From assembly GCF_023283885.1 (NCBI RefSeq), contig NZ_JAKILA010000001.1, forward strand, positions 248,001 through 312,000: a stretch of DNA of 64,000 bases, given 5' to 3'. Positions 10,092 to 17,835 of this stretch are shown here, one piece after another. The notes below the pieces were generated by a model. The model ran no database searches. It was given only the letters and a program-made list of their open reading frames with translations, and was not told the origin of the DNA. The DNA comes from Shewanella basaltis. GTDB lineage: Bacteria > Pseudomonadota > Gammaproteobacteria > Enterobacterales > Shewanellaceae. Every line of letters begins with the position of its first letter. Position 1 is the stretch's first letter. A program made the translations under genes and the position numbers.

Positions 10092-11240
10092 CTATTTTTG
10101 TGGTTGGTCGGCCGTTAACACTTGCGGAGAAACCGGTGCACCTGGGCGGATTTTTTGCAACCCTTCGACAATAAGCTTATCGCCAACAGCTAGGCCATCC
10201 ACAATTCGCCATTGGCTGCCAATCACTTCTGCCGTTGTGACAATACGCATTTCAGCGTTGCTGTCTTTATCTACAAGCATTGCCACCGCTTGGCCTTTAT
10301 TGTTACGTGTAATGGCTCGCTGTGGCACTAATATCGCTTGAGGGTCTTGGCCTGCATTTAACTGTGCACGCACATACATGCCGGGTAATAAAGTGCCATC
10401 TGGATTTGGAAACTCTGCCCGCAATGTTACCGAACCTGTCGACTCGTCTACATTGACCTCAGCAAATTGCAGTGTGCCTTCATGTTCATACACACTGTCG
10501 TCTTCTAGTATTAACGTCACTTTAGCGTTATCACTTTTAATCAATTGCCCTGAGCGTAACTTAGCCTTTAAGCGCAGCAATTGCGCACTTGATTGAACAA
10601 TGTCGACATTGATGGGATCAAGTTGCTGAATCGTCGCAAGCGTTGTTGCTTGATTCGCTGTCACTAACGCACCAGCAGTAACGGACGACTTACCAATTCG
10701 GCCTGAAATAGGCGCTTTTACCTCGGTGTATTCAAGGTTAATTTTGGCAGTGTTAATCGCGGCTTTAGCCACAGTCACCGCAGCCTGAGCTTCTTTATAG
10801 GCGGCTTCGGTTTCGTCAAAGTCTTGCTTACTCACCGCATTGGTTTTGACCAATTTGGCATAGCGATCCGCTTTGGCTTTTGCCGAGGCTAACGAGGCAT
10901 TGGCACTGGCGAGGTCGGCTTCTGCACTGACTAATGCGGCCTTGTATGTGGCCGAATCAATTTGATACAGCGATTGGCCCTGGGTCACTTCACTGCCTTC
11001 AATAAAGGCGCGCTTGGTAATAATGCCTGACACCTGAGGGCGTACTTCGGCTTCTAAAAAAGCACGGCTACGACCAGGTAACTCAACAGTAATGGCCTGT
11101 GATACGGCTTCAACTGTCATAACACCTACAGGAGTAGGAGGTTGCTGCTGTTGCGCTTGAGCGGCATCCTCTGCTTTGCCACAAGCGGTAATCCATATTG
11201 CCGCAGATATCACCGCAGCGACTTTTAATGCTTTATGCAT
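10092..11240 (-). CDS. RND periplasmic adaptor lipoprotein, AcrA/MexA type
   Basis: 382 residues. Lipoprotein signal with lipobox ITAC-G at about residues 17-21, so the mature protein is tethered to a membrane. Shows the HlyD/AcrA pattern: VEVRPQVSGIITKRAFIEGSEVTQGQSLYQID-type lipoyl half-motifs, a long alanine-rich coiled-coil hairpin (about 85-165), then KAPISGRIGKSSVTAGALV. It links the inner-membrane pump to the outer-membrane channel. First gene of the operon. Upstream 318 bases contain no regulator gene. Confidence 0.94.
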   Translation of the reverse strand: MHKALKVAAVISAAIWITACGKAEDAAQAQQQQPPTPVGVMTVEAVSQAITVELPGRSRAFLEAEVRPQVSGIITKRAFIEGSEVTQGQSLYQIDSATYKAALVSAEADLASANASLASAKAKADRYAKLVKTNAVSKQDFDETEAAYKEAQAAVTVAKAAINTAKINLEYTEVKAPISGRIGKSSVTAGALVTANQATTLATIQQLDPINVDIVQSSAQLLRLKAKLRSGQLIKSDNAKVTLILEDDSVYEHEGTLQFAEVNVDESTGSVTLRAEFPNPDGTLLPGMYVRAQLNAGQDPQAILVPQRAITRNNKGQAVAMLVDKDSNAEMRIVTTAEVIGSQWRIVDGLAVGDKLIVEGLQKIRPGAPVSPQVLTADQPQK

Positions 11241-11558
11241 GTGTGCTCCTACTCCAAATTTTTGTTCAATATGGCATTCTCAACCGTGAGGCGCGCATCT
11301 GAAATAATTAAAATCAAACTGTTACATTTTCTGTATTCTTTATCGCACAAGTATAAAATTCAAACAACACAGACTGATGCTATAAATTGTAAATAAATAA
11401 TAAGCTTAGGTTATAATTTGGTTTTTTGTTGATGGTTTGTTAATAGACACATTAGTCATTAAACAAAGTAATACAATCGACTCACTTATCGACACCCATA
11501 CAAATTGACCAACTCAAGCTCTGTGGGCCACAGAAACAAGCCACATTATCAGCATAAT
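11241..11558. other. intergenic, adaptor promoter region
   Basis: AT-rich 318 bases that must hold the promoter of the RND pair. A short palindrome, CTGTGGGCCACAG, lies at 11521-11533 near the end of the MBL-fold gene, without a T tract. No gene or RNA seen. Confidence 0.4.
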
Positions 11559-12695
11559 TTACTGGCTGTTCGTGACAACCTCATTTAATTCAACCATCTT
11601 TGGTGAATGCACACCTGGTTCACTCGCTTTGGTGGCTGCATTGGGCATCATCTCTTGCCACCAACGCTCACTTGCTTGAGGGTTCGCTAACAAAACCGCT
11701 TGGCCAAATTTAGGGGTTAATAGGTTAACGCCATGCTGTTTTGCAAGCTCACTAATACGTTCAAAAGGTTCAAACCAGTCATGCAATGCAAGATCAAATG
11801 TACCGTTATGTACAGGTAACATTGCGCCGGCATTCACATCAATATGTGCCTGCAAGCTCTGCTCTGGCAACATGTGAATATCGCTCCATAATTCATTATA
11901 GGCGCCCGTTTCAATCATGCTCACATCAAAAGGCCCATATCGCTCGCCAATGTCTTTAAAGCCACCAAAATAGCCACTGTCGCCGCTATAAAAAATCTTA
12001 TGGTGCAAACCTTGAATAACCCAACTGGCCCACAATGTGTGGTCTCGGTCGAGTAAACCTCGGCCAGAGAAATGCTGCGCAGGGGTGGCAGTAATGCTTA
12101 GCCCATTTAACTCAACCGATTGCCACCACTCAAGTTCAGTGATCTGAATAGGTTCAACACCCCATGCGGTTAAATATTCGCCCACTTTTAGTGGCGTAAC
12201 AAAGTGCTGCACTTTGCCTGCTAATTGTTCAATGGCGGCTTTATCGAGGTGATCATAATGATCATGGCTAATGATGACGGCTTTTATTGCCGGTAAATCT
12301 GCAATACTGATAGGAGACTCATGGAAGCGCTTTGGCCCAGCCCATTGCACAGGCGATGCACGTTCGCTAAATACCGGATCGATTAATACGTACTCGCCAT
12401 CTAAGCGCATTAATATTGTTGAATGGCCTAAACGATATATCGCATCGTCTTGCGTTTGCGCGAGGATGTCTTGAGTTAAGGTCATTAATGGTACAGCATC
12501 TACTGGAGCAGGCGCTTGGCGCTGGGTGTTCCAATAAGCTTTAGCTATCGGCCATAAACTGCTTAATCCCGCCTGGTAGGCTTTTTCACTATTCGTGAAC
12601 GGCTTGCCTTTATTGGCAGTTGACCATGTTTTAGTGAGCCACACAATGGCAACTAACAGTACAAATCCAACAATAACACCAGCTAATATTTTCAT
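11559..12695 (-). CDS. membrane-anchored metallo-beta-lactamase-fold hydrolase
   Basis: 378 residues. An N-terminal transmembrane helix (about 4-22) precedes an MBL-fold domain of the NAPE-PLD/UlaG/RomA-like branch. Metal-binding motif SHDHYDHLD is in IKAVIISHDHYDHLD; further signatures are YRLGHSTILMRLDGEYVLIDPVFS, FYSGDSGYFGGF, and MLPVHNGTFDLALHDW, supplying the remaining His/Asp ligands. Relatives hydrolyse phosphodiester or ester bonds, including N-acyl-phosphatidylethanolamines, but the substrate here is not known. Divergent from a TetR gene with operator-like palindromes between them, so it is probably TetR-repressed. Confidence 0.85.
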   Translation of the reverse strand: MKILAGVIVGFVLLVAIVWLTKTWSTANKGKPFTNSEKAYQAGLSSLWPIAKAYWNTQRQAPAPVDAVPLMTLTQDILAQTQDDAIYRLGHSTILMRLDGEYVLIDPVFSERASPVQWAGPKRFHESPISIADLPAIKAVIISHDHYDHLDKAAIEQLAGKVQHFVTPLKVGEYLTAWGVEPIQITELEWWQSVELNGLSITATPAQHFSGRGLLDRDHTLWASWVIQGLHHKIFYSGDSGYFGGFKDIGERYGPFDVSMIETGAYNELWSDIHMLPEQSLQAHIDVNAGAMLPVHNGTFDLALHDWFEPFERISELAKQHGVNLLTPKFGQAVLLANPQASERWWQEMMPNAATKASEPGVHSPKMVELNEVVTNSQ

Positions 12696-12711
12696 TTTGA
12701 CACCAATAAAG

Positions 12712-12770
12712 TAAACTACACGGTGTAGTTTAATAATCTCCCATTGAAAAGTAAACTACTCAGTGTAAAA
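12712..12770. promoter_or_regulatory. TetR operator pair
   Basis: A perfect palindrome at 12712-12732 has arms TAAACTACAC and GTGTAGTTTA around one G. A second, partial site at 12752-12770 repeats the half-site TAAACTAC. They sit between the MBL-fold gene and the tetR gene, 40 bases apart, which is typical of a divergent TetR-controlled pair. Confidence 0.8.
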
Positions 12771-12801
12771 TCTCTTTCATAAACTCGATACTGTGCTGAC
12801 C

Positions 12802-13410
12802 ATGACTCAAGAAAAACAAACGCGTAGCCAAATTAAACGTGCGGCCATTATTGAAGCCGCCAGAACAACCTTTAAAGCATTAGGGGTTACAGCGACGAGC
12901 ATGGACAAATTAGCCGAAGAGGCTGGCGTGTCTAAACGCACGGTATACAACCACTTCGCGACCAAAGAAGCATTAGTGATGACCTTAATGACCGACTTAT
13001 GGAAAAAAGCGTTGTCGCACCCTTCTGAGCCTTATCACCCAAACAAGCCATTGGCGCCGCAGTTACAACAATTAGTCCGCGATGATATTGAATATATTCA
13101 GTCAGAAGAACACATTGAAGTGTCAAGAATGGTGATTGGTCATTTGTTTTATGCATCTGAAATGCAAAAAGAAATAAAAAAGATCATCAAAGAAGAAAAC
13201 GCCATTTCACGCTGGATTAAAGCAGCCAACAAAGATGGTCGAATCAATGTTGACGACATTGAACAGGCTCAGGACCAAGTGCACAGTTTAATTAAAGGCC
13301 AATGTTTTTGGCCATTAATCTTTCAAATGAACGAGCCTTTTACTGACAAAGAAAAAGATCAGCATGCCGCTGAAATCGTGAAGGTCTTTTTGTGTCGCTA
13401 TCAAACATGA
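12802..13410 (+). CDS. TetR-family transcriptional regulator
   Basis: 202 residues from ATG 12802; an in-frame GTG three codons earlier is possible, and neither has a strong ribosome binding site. The N-terminal helix-turn-helix is canonical: AIIEAARTTFKALGVTATSMDKLAEEAGVSKRTVYNHFATKEALV. The C-terminal ligand-binding half is variable, as expected. It probably binds the palindromes just upstream and represses both itself and the MBL-fold gene. Ligand unknown. Confidence 0.9.
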   Translation: MTQEKQTRSQIKRAAIIEAARTTFKALGVTATSMDKLAEEAGVSKRTVYNHFATKEALVMTLMTDLWKKALSHPSEPYHPNKPLAPQLQQLVRDDIEYIQSEEHIEVSRMVIGHLFYASEMQKEIKKIIKEENAISRWIKAANKDGRINVDDIEQAQDQVHSLIKGQCFWPLIFQMNEPFTDKEKDQHAAEIVKVFLCRYQT

Positions 13411-13416
13411 TAGCCA

Positions 13417-14103
13417 CTACACCCGATTGTCACCCACACCCAATGAAATCGTACGGCTAATTTGCGCCAAACTCATGCCAGACTCTTGTTGCCACTGATT
13501 AAACGCCGCTTGCGTTTGGCGCAGTGCTGTTTGCGAGGTAAAGCCAGCATCCACCACTTTATGCGCAGTTAAATATGACTGCACATCTTGGCTAAGTAAA
13601 AAGGTGTCTTTGCCAATCGCGCGCAAAAAGTATGGCCCAGTGTTGCCGCCCAAACGTGCACCACGTTTTTTAAGCACTTGCCATAATCCGGTAATGTTAT
13701 CTGTTGGCCAATTGGCAATAAATTCAGCAAAGCTGCCGTGTTCTGCACTGATTTGCTGGATCATGTAGGCATTATCGACAATGGCCTGGGTTTTCTTTTG
13801 GTGGCGAATAAGGGCCGGATCGCTAGCGCGCTGCTGAATTTGATCGGGTGACAGCATTAATACTTTCATCGGCACAAAGTCAAAAAAGGCTTGTTCGTAA
13901 GCTGACCATTTATTATCGACCACTCGCCACACAAAACCACTTTGAAACACACGTTTACTCATCACAGAAAGCAATTGTGCATCAGAATACTCACAGATTT
14001 CAGCGGCGCTGAGTGTGTCTGGTAGCAGCGACTTGACGATTGCAGGCCCGCCTTTACGTTCGCAAGCGCGCGCCCAAATATCACTGAATGTTTCTAATGC
14101 CAC
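13417..14103 (-). CDS. DNA-3-methyladenine glycosylase I-like protein
   Basis: 228 residues. Fits the Tag superfamily: SDAQLLSVMSKRVFQSGFVWRVVDNKW, AFFDFVPMKVLMLSPDQI, DPALIRHQKKTQAIVDNA, and a C-terminal helix-hairpin region with GGNTGPYFLRAIGKDTFLLSQDVQSYL. The enzyme class removes 3-methyladenine from alkylated DNA. The zinc-binding Cys/His set of E. coli Tag is not evident, so this is the divergent branch. Start is GTG at 14101-14103, supported by AGGAG at 7 bases. Stops 6 bases after the convergent tetR gene. Confidence 0.75.
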   Translation of the reverse strand: MALETFSDIWARACERKGGPAIVKSLLPDTLSAAEICEYSDAQLLSVMSKRVFQSGFVWRVVDNKWSAYEQAFFDFVPMKVLMLSPDQIQQRASDPALIRHQKKTQAIVDNAYMIQQISAEHGSFAEFIANWPTDNITGLWQVLKKRGARLGGNTGPYFLRAIGKDTFLLSQDVQSYLTAHKVVDAGFTSQTALRQTQAAFNQWQQESGMSLAQISRTISLGVGDNRV

Positions 14104-14220
14104 CTTGTCACTCCTATTACCTAATCAATCTATTACCTAATCAACCTAGGCTTGCTAATACGGCAAACTCAGGTTGATTGATCTGTATAGATAAATATTG
14201 ATACCAACAATCAATCCTGG

Positions 14221-14751
14221 TTATGTATTACACTCTTTTTTGAGCTGTAAAAATTGTTTCCACTTAACCACTTCGGCCGGTAGTTCTGGCGTGTCACCCG
14301 TGTAACCCGCTGCTGCAATTAAGGTTTCGATAGGCACTTGCTTACCACGGCACACAAATACCCCACGTACATGGGCAATACAATGCAAGCCACGTGCGGT
14401 CACGATACGGTGCTCAATGTAAAAATATTTTTCATCCCAACCAACAATTTTGGTTTCAATAGTAAACTTTTCAAACGGTTTAATATCGCGGATGTACGTA
14501 AACTCGGCGGCGTTCACGATTGGCAGCCATTTATTCTTTAAAAACTGCTTCATTAAACCGATTTCGGCAATCATGTAGGTACGGGCTAAATCCATAAAAG
14601 CCGGGTAACGCGAATTGGTTAAATGTAAGTTGATGTCGCAATCTAACGGTAAAACGCGATAATTAATTTTACTGGTGCCTAAAAAATCAATACGCTTGCA
14701 ATGGCCTATTCGCCATAAAAACAACAACGCAAAACGAAAATACAGATTCAT
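14221..14751 (-). CDS. hotdog-fold acyl-CoA thioesterase-like protein
   Basis: 176 residues. Contains RVLPLDCDINLHLTNSRYPAFMDLARTYM, the 4-hydroxybenzoyl-CoA-thioesterase-like pattern of an Asp followed by N-x-H-x-x-N near the central helix. Close to the THEM6-like thioesterase group. Probably hydrolyses a fatty or aromatic acyl-CoA; substrate unknown. AGGAG lies 10 bases before ATG 14751. Single gene upstream of the ribB leader, divergently oriented. Confidence 0.75.
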   Translation of the reverse strand: MNLYFRFALLFLWRIGHCKRIDFLGTSKINYRVLPLDCDINLHLTNSRYPAFMDLARTYMIAEIGLMKQFLKNKWLPIVNAAEFTYIRDIKPFEKFTIETKIVGWDEKYFYIEHRIVTARGLHCIAHVRGVFVCRGKQVPIETLIAAAGYTGDTPELPAEVVKWKQFLQLKKECNT

Positions 14752-14993
14752 CTACCACTACTCCTATTGTTAGCGCGACAGGCTAACAAAGGTCATACCA
14801 GTGAGCAAGAAGCTTTATTATCTTTATACCGATTGGCGAATGCGCAAGGCTATGCAACACGGTATTTTGTTACTCTTTTTGCGACTCACACCCTTTTAAT
14901 CTCACTCTTAACTGATTACCATAGCAACGCAATTTCTACTTACTGGCAAATAAGCCAATAAGCTGAAATAAACGCAAACAAGATTATTTATAA

Positions 14994-15153
14994 TTCTCAG
15001 GGCGGGGCGCAATTCCCCACCGGCGGTAAACTTGAAAAAGTAAGCCCGCGAGCGCTCGATTCGTCGAGGTCAGCAGATCTGGTGACTTAGTATTACCTTA
15101 ACGTAATCACTAACAGTCCAGAGCCGACGGTTATAGTCCGGATGAGAGAGAAT
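14994..15153 (+). promoter_or_regulatory. FMN riboswitch (RFN element)
   Basis: The RFN consensus blocks are all present in order: CTCAGGGCGGGGCGCAATTC, CCCACCGGCGGTAAA, GCCCGCGAGCG, GGTCAGCAGATCTGGTG, TCCAGAGCCGACGG and TAGTCCGGATGAGAGAGA. It senses flavin mononucleotide and turns down ribB. The leader continues about 100 bases to the start. AGCCGA at 15122-15127 could pair with TCGGCT at 15173-15178 ahead of a T run, as an alternative terminator stem (inference). Confidence 0.96.
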
Positions 15154-15251
15154 AGAGAGACATCAATTAGCCTCGGCTTTTTGGTGCAATTTGTTTTGGA
15201 TTAATATCCCTCTTTACAAGCCCTGATTCTGGTCATTTTAGGAGTACAACC

Positions 15252-15908
15252 ATGAATCAGCTATCACTACTTGCCGAATTTGGCGAACCCATCACCCGTG
15301 TCGAAAATGCCCTTGCAGCGCTTAGAGAAGGCCGCGGCGTTTTGTTACTCGACGATGAAGATCGCGAAAACGAAGGCGACATTATTTATTCAGTTGAGCA
15401 CTTAACCACAGCGCAAATGGCATTAATGATCCGCGAATGCAGCGGCATTGTGTGTTTATGTTTAACCGACGAGCACGCCAATAAGCTTGAGTTACCACCT
15501 ATGGTGACCAACAACAACAGTGCCAACCAAACCGCGTTTACTGTGTCGATTGAAGCTAAAGAAGGCGTAACAACGGGCGTGTCTGCACAAGACCGTGTGA
15601 CCACCATAAAAACCGCCGCTAACCGCAATGCTAAACCATCTGATTTAGCCCGCCCAGGGCATGTATTTCCGCTACGCGCTCGCGCAGGCGGTGTATTGTC
15701 TCGTCGCGGTCACACTGAAGGTACGGTTGATTTAATGCAAATGGCCGGCTTAATGCCAGCAGGCGTGTTGTGTGAACTGACCAACGAAGATGGCAGCATG
15801 GCTAAAACGCCAGAAATCGTCGCCTTTGGTTTAAAGCACAATATGCCCGTACTCACCATCGAAGACATGGTGATGTACCGCAACCAGTATGATTTGAAGT
15901 TAGCATAA
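15252..15908 (+). CDS. ribB: 3,4-dihydroxy-2-butanone-4-phosphate synthase RibB
   Basis: 218 residues. Converts ribulose 5-phosphate to 3,4-dihydroxy-2-butanone 4-phosphate and formate in riboflavin synthesis. Signature [19 protein letters not shown] holds the acidic active-site cluster, and [28 protein letters not shown] the substrate-binding loop. It is the stand-alone form without a GTP cyclohydrolase II domain. AGGAG is 7 bases before ATG. Controlled by the FMN riboswitch directly upstream. Confidence 0.97.
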   Translation: MNQLSLLAEFGEPITRVENALAALREGRGVLLLDDEDRENEGDIIYSVEHLTTAQMALMIRECSGIVCLCLTDEHANKLELPPMVTNNNSANQTAFTVSIEAKEGVTTGVSAQDRVTTIKTAANRNAKPSDLARPGHVFPLRARAGGVLSRRGHTEGTVDLMQMAGLMPAGVLCELTNEDGSMAKTPEIVAFGLKHNMPVLTIEDMVMYRNQYDLKLA

Positions 15909-15944
15909 GTTGTTGCTCAAAGCGTAACAACTGTTAACCAAACG

Positions 15945-15969
15945 AAGAGGCGCATTGCGCCTCTTTTTT
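15945..15969 (+). terminator. ribB terminator
   Basis: AGAGGCGCA pairs with TGCGCCTCT and is followed by six T's. Confidence 0.93.
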
Positions 15970-15990
15970 ATGTCGATTTTTCAGCTCAAA

Positions 15991-16854
15991 TCAAAGCTCG
16001 GTAATAAAGTCTTGATACTGCTGCATGGTGGTTACATCATCTAACATGCCCTGATGACCGACATTGGGCACCATAATTAACTGTTTGTTAGCAGACTTGC
16101 TTGCGGCAAACAGTTTTTCAGCAAGTGCTGGCGGCACTTCTTTATCATCTTCTGCGGCAATCACCAATAATGGGCCAGAATATGATTGTGCAACAACTTG
16201 TTGATTATCGATATTACGAAAGTCTTGGGGCATTTCTAGGGTCATAAACGGTGCCATATACCAAGGTGTTTTTTCATCGACCCAATCGTCGGCATTGGTG
16301 GCCGAACCTTGCAACACGAGTGCATCGACTTTGTTATTTCGGGCTAAATCGGCGGCAATAAAACTGCCTAACGAGTAACCGTGCAAGATAATTTTTTCTG
16401 GTTGGAAGTGCTGCTGTAAGTAGTCCAGTTGTTGCTGTGCATCCGAGAGAATATTTTTAATCTGCGGCTTGCCTTCACTGGCGCCAATGCCACGGCGATC
16501 CATGACTAAAATATCAGTATTCAGTGTCGACAACGTGGTTAAGGCTGATAAACAATGGGGTTGAATCTTCATACCATTGCCCTGGTAAAACACTAAGGTT
16601 GTGTTGCTGTTTGGGTTGTCGATAAAAAAACCATTCAGCTTAACGTGATCGCTCGCCTCTAGGCTCAGTGGGATAATGGCATTATTTGGCATGGCTAGCT
16701 GCAATGCTTGCGTAAACTCAGTGCTAAAGGCCACTGGCGCTTTATCATGGGCAATAAAACTCGCTTCAGTTAAGCGCACCGTACAGCCAGAAATAATCAA
16801 CATCGCCGTGCTAATCATCACTACTGTAATAAATTGTTTTACTGTATTTTGCAT
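15991..16854 (-). CDS. alpha/beta-hydrolase lipoprotein
   Basis: 287 residues from ATG 16852-16854, chosen because AAGGA precedes it and the protein then begins with a lipoprotein signal (MQNTVKQF... IISGC, lipobox at about 20-24). Catalytic features of an alpha/beta hydrolase: TLVFYQGNGMKI oxyanion region, VMDRRGIGASEG, nucleophile Ser in HGYSLGSFIAADLA, acid in VIAAEDDKEVPPALAEKL, and His in VPNVGHQGMLD. Probably an esterase or thioesterase attached to the envelope. Follows the XRE regulator gene by 14 bases in an apparent three-gene operon with DUF2975. Confidence 0.82.
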   Translation of the reverse strand: MQNTVKQFITVVMISTAMLIISGCTVRLTEASFIAHDKAPVAFSTEFTQALQLAMPNNAIIPLSLEASDHVKLNGFFIDNPNSNTTLVFYQGNGMKIQPHCLSALTTLSTLNTDILVMDRRGIGASEGKPQIKNILSDAQQQLDYLQQHFQPEKIILHGYSLGSFIAADLARNNKVDALVLQGSATNADDWVDEKTPWYMAPFMTLEMPQDFRNIDNQQVVAQSYSGPLLVIAAEDDKEVPPALAEKLFAASKSANKQLIMVPNVGHQGMLDDVTTMQQYQDFITEL

Positions 16855-16868
16855 ATTATTGTCCTTAA

Positions 16869-17078
16869 TTATTGATCTTCCTTGTGGATTAAAATATCCC
16901 CTGGCGAGCATTGTAAGTGCTGGCAAATGGCGTCGAGCGTTGAAAACCGAATCGCTTTCGCACGGCCACTGCGTAATACCGATAAATTTTGCGGTGTAAT
17001 ACCCACTAACTCAGCCAGTTCTGTTGACTTCATTTTGCGCTTGGCCAGCATGACGTCTAGCTCAATAATAATGGCCAT
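16869..17078 (-). CDS. XRE-family (YozG-like) small regulator
   Basis: 69 residues from ATG 17076-17078. This is essentially one helix-turn-helix: MAIIIELDVMLAKRKM, STELAELVGITPQNLSVLRSG, then FSTLDAICQHLQCSPGDIL. Length and sequence fit the Cro/C1 YozG-like group that pairs with DUF2975 membrane proteins. Its start overlaps the upstream DUF2975 stop (TAATG), so the two are translationally coupled. Probably autoregulates the operon. Confidence 0.88.
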   Translation of the reverse strand: MAIIIELDVMLAKRKMKSTELAELVGITPQNLSVLRSGRAKAIRFSTLDAICQHLQCSPGDILIHKEDQ

Positions 17079-17653
17079 TAAATGGTTAACTCCGCTTCTT
17101 CTTGCAGCTCTGTCGCGTGCTTCATCACCCATGCGACGCAGTAAAACACCATCCCAAACAATGCGTATTTGAGCTCCTGACTACCTAGGCTAAAGTACAT
17201 AGGAACCGCACTTGAAATGCCGCTAAAATGCAAGGTAGAAGCAACAAGCATTGGGTAAAAAAGGCTGAGTAAAATCCACGCTAAAAACACCAAAGCAATA
17301 TGGCTTAAACAGCGAAAATTAGCCGCAGTGAACACCTGCCCTTGTTGATACAAACCAAACAGTTGATACAGAAAATAATAAATAAACAGGTAAGGCAGTA
17401 TTTCAACGCTCCCCAAAATGAGCCCCGGATGAAAACCCGCATCATAAAGGCGTTGTGCAAGCGCTTGCCATGGAGAGCCAAAATCGACCGCAAGGTAACT
17501 GCTAAACCAGCCCCACCAGTCAATGGTGAGGACATATTCGCCCGCTTGAAACTCGCCAAACATCATGGCGCCGCAATAACTACTGACTTGTAATAGAGCT
17601 AATAAAACGATGAGTAATTTAATCCATTTACTGAGCGAGACAATTCTATCCAT
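17078..17653 (-). CDS. DUF2975 integral membrane protein
   Basis: 191 residues from ATG 17651-17653. Four hydrophobic segments are visible: LLIVLLALLQ, ILPYLFIYYFLYQLFGLY, IALVFLAWILLSLFYPMLV and ALFGMVFYCVAWVM. The central LYQLFGLYQQGQVFTAANFRCLSHIA segment is the conserved signature of DUF2975. Members are usually encoded with a YozG-like regulator, as here, and may act as a sensor or anti-regulator; function unproven. Ribosome binding site is weak. Confidence 0.82.
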   Translation of the reverse strand: MDRIVSLSKWIKLLIVLLALLQVSSYCGAMMFGEFQAGEYVLTIDWWGWFSSYLAVDFGSPWQALAQRLYDAGFHPGLILGSVEILPYLFIYYFLYQLFGLYQQGQVFTAANFRCLSHIALVFLAWILLSLFYPMLVASTLHFSGISSAVPMYFSLGSQELKYALFGMVFYCVAWVMKHATELQEEAELTI

Positions 17654-17716
17654 GGTGGTTCTATCGTGGCCAAATGTTAAATTAACGCTAACACAATTAA
17701 CTTTATTCGACAATAA

Positions 17717-17735
17717 ATTATCGATAAACGATAAT
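17717..17735. promoter_or_regulatory. inverted repeat upstream of DUF2975/XRE operon
   Basis: ATTATCG and CGATAAT, separated by five bases, form a perfect inverted repeat 64 bases upstream of the DUF2975 start. It is the best candidate operator for the small XRE regulator (inference). Confidence 0.45.
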
Positions 17736-17785
17736 GAGATGACTATATCAACAAAAAACACCTTAGAGTTTCAAATCGCAGGCAT

Positions 17786-17816
17786 AAAAAAACCGACACT
17801 CAATGTCGGTTTTTTT
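17786..17816 (-). terminator. prlC terminator
   Basis: AAAAAAACCGACA pairs with TGTCGGTTTTTTT, 20 bases past the prlC stop. A and T runs on both sides make it bidirectional. Confidence 0.92.
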
Positions 17817-17835
17817 AAGTATTTATGTTAATGAC

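Noticed and set aside
14109..14145. Tandem CTATTACCTAATCAA repeat before the Tag-like gene
   Set aside because: Only two copies and no matching regulator; likely a local duplication.
14767..14961. 64-codon frame upstream of the FMN riboswitch
   Set aside because: No recognised domain or ribosome binding site; the composition looks like chance in an AT-rich gap.
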